Source of the DNA: an uncultured Roseburia sp.
GTDB lineage: Bacteria; Bacillota; Clostridia; Lachnospirales; Lachnospiraceae
Reading direction: 5' to 3'
NCBI GenBank assembly: GCA_934358955.1
Contig: CAKRLC010000064.1
Coordinates: 1 to 15,831, forward strand
DNA: 15,831 nucleotides
Below are positions 14,938 through 15,831 of this stretch, piece after piece. The notes under the pieces were generated by a model that saw nothing but the letters and a program-made list of their open reading frames with translations, was not told the origin of the DNA and ran no database searches. Position 1 is the first letter of the stretch. Every line of letters begins with the position of its first letter. The position numbers were made by a program, and so were the translations under genes.

Positions 14938-15810
14938 ATGAGTAAGATCGCAATTGTAACTGACAGTAACAGTGGCATCACACAGACCCAGGCAAAAGAA
15001 TTAGGGATTACTGTAATGCCGATGCCATTTTTTATCAATAATGAGACTTATTATGAAGACGTTGATCTGACGCAGGAGGAATTCTACAGGAAGCTGTCTG
15101 AGGATGAGACAATCTCGACATCCATGCCTTTGGTTGGTAACGTGACAGATACCTGGGACGAGCTGCTACAGGAGTTTGATGAGGTTGTGTGTATTCCAAT
15201 GTCTTCCGGACTGAGTGGAACGTGTGCGACAGCAATGATGCTTGCACAGGACTATGACGGACGGGTACATGTCGTTGACAACCAGAGGATTTCTGTTACA
15301 CAGAGACAGTCGGTACTTGACGCAAGGGAACTGGCTGCAAAAGGTTATTCAGCTGCACAGATCAAAGAGATCCTTGAAAGGGAAAAGCTTGAGTCTTCCA
15401 TTTATATTATGGTTGATACACTTTATTACCTGAAAAAGGGCGGACGTATCACACCTGCAGCAGCAGCACTTGGCACATTGCTGAAGCTGAAGCCGGTTTT
15501 ACAGATCCAGGGAGACAAGCTGGATTCTTTTGCAAAGGCAAGAACGGTAAAACAGGCAAAGAAAATGATGATCGATGCCATGCGCAATGACTTTGACCAT
15601 CGTTTCAATGATCCGGAAGGAAAGAATATATATCTGGAGATGGCATATACACATAATCTGGAAGATGCGGAAGCATTCAAAAAAGAGGTTGAGGCAGAAT
15701 TTCCGGGTATGGAGATTGTGCTGAATCCATTATCCTTAAGTGTATCCTGTCACATTGGACCAGGAGCGCTGGCAATCGCATGCTCTAAAAAGATACCGGA
15801 ATTATGTTAG
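14938..15810 (+). CDS. DegV/FakB-family fatty-acid-binding protein
   Basis: A 290-residue DegV protein of normal length. Family motifs are IAIVTDSNSG (4-13), STSMP (60-64, usually TSQP), SSGLSGT (89-95, Ser93), YYLKKGGRI (163-171, Arg170) and HIGPGALA (272-279). Ser93, Arg170 and the C-terminal His are the positions expected to hold the fatty-acid carboxylate in FakB proteins. FakB presents fatty acids to the kinase FakA for phosphorylation and lipid synthesis; no FakA (DAK-domain) gene is in the window. AGGAGG (14921-14926), overlapping the mgsA stop, is the SD, 11 nt from the ATG. The gene is complete, and no clear terminator is seen in the last 21 bp. Confidence 0.93.
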   Translation: MSKIAIVTDSNSGITQTQAKELGITVMPMPFFINNETYYEDVDLTQEEFYRKLSEDETISTSMPLVGNVTDTWDELLQEFDEVVCIPMSSGLSGTCATAMMLAQDYDGRVHVVDNQRISVTQRQSVLDARELAAKGYSAAQIKEILEREKLESSIYIMVDTLYYLKKGGRITPAAAALGTLLKLKPVLQIQGDKLDSFAKARTVKQAKKMMIDAMRNDFDHRFNDPEGKNIYLEMAYTHNLEDAEAFKKEVEAEFPGMEIVLNPLSLSVSCHIGPGALAIACSKKIPELC

Positions 15811-15831
15811 TGTTAATCGGATTTTAACTAG

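Overview
The window looks like chromosomal DNA from a strictly anaerobic, spore-lineage Clostridia bacterium, most likely a gut Lachnospiraceae. The evidence is moderate G+C, strong purine-rich Shine-Dalgarno sites, a group-B-like [FeFe] hydrogenase, GroES/GroEL sequences of clostridial type behind a perfect CIRCE element, and a Rex-like operator. The species cannot be named from the sequence alone. I see no RNA genes, CRISPR array, transposase or phage genes. Every complete gene is on the + strand.

Layout. (1) 1-1626: the 3' end of an RsmF-type rRNA m5C methyltransferase, then a YhhN/lysoplasmalogenase-type membrane protein. (2) 1627-2312: an intergenic stretch with a Spo0A-box-like motif and a -10 element, then an orphan receiver domain whose phospho-accepting Asp is Asn. 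(3) 2339-4680: a perfect consensus sigma-A promoter driving an RmlD-like reductase whose end overlaps a glutamate/aspartate-type sodium symporter; the unit closes with a terminator. (4) 4681-8858: a regulatory region with two tandem 16-bp palindromes, then an operon of a DUF454 (YbaN) membrane protein and two CydD/CydC-like ABC exporter half-transporters. (5) 8940-10577: promoter plus Rex-like operator, a monomeric [FeFe] hydrogenase and a terminator. (6) 10638-11566: a Cof-type HAD phosphatase, an A-rich tract and a terminator. (7) 11557-13771: groES-groEL with promoter, CIRCE and terminator. (8) 13783-15810: a Nudix hydrolase with its own promoter and a terminator built over its stop codon, then a methylglyoxal synthase and DegV pair.

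How the parts fit. Most of the window is housekeeping and redox or stress physiology: NADH-sensing control of hydrogen production, HrcA/CIRCE control of the chaperonin, a methylglyoxal bypass for phosphate-limited glycolysis, and fatty-acid binding (DegV/FakB). The least explained elements are the DUF454-ABC-ABC operon with its tandem operators and a Q-loop Gln-to-His change in one half-transporter, the phosphorylation-deficient orphan receiver, and the RmlD-like gene fused by overlap to an amino-acid transporter. Transcription units are packed tightly: the groES -35 lies inside the preceding terminator, and the mgsA promoter abuts another terminator.
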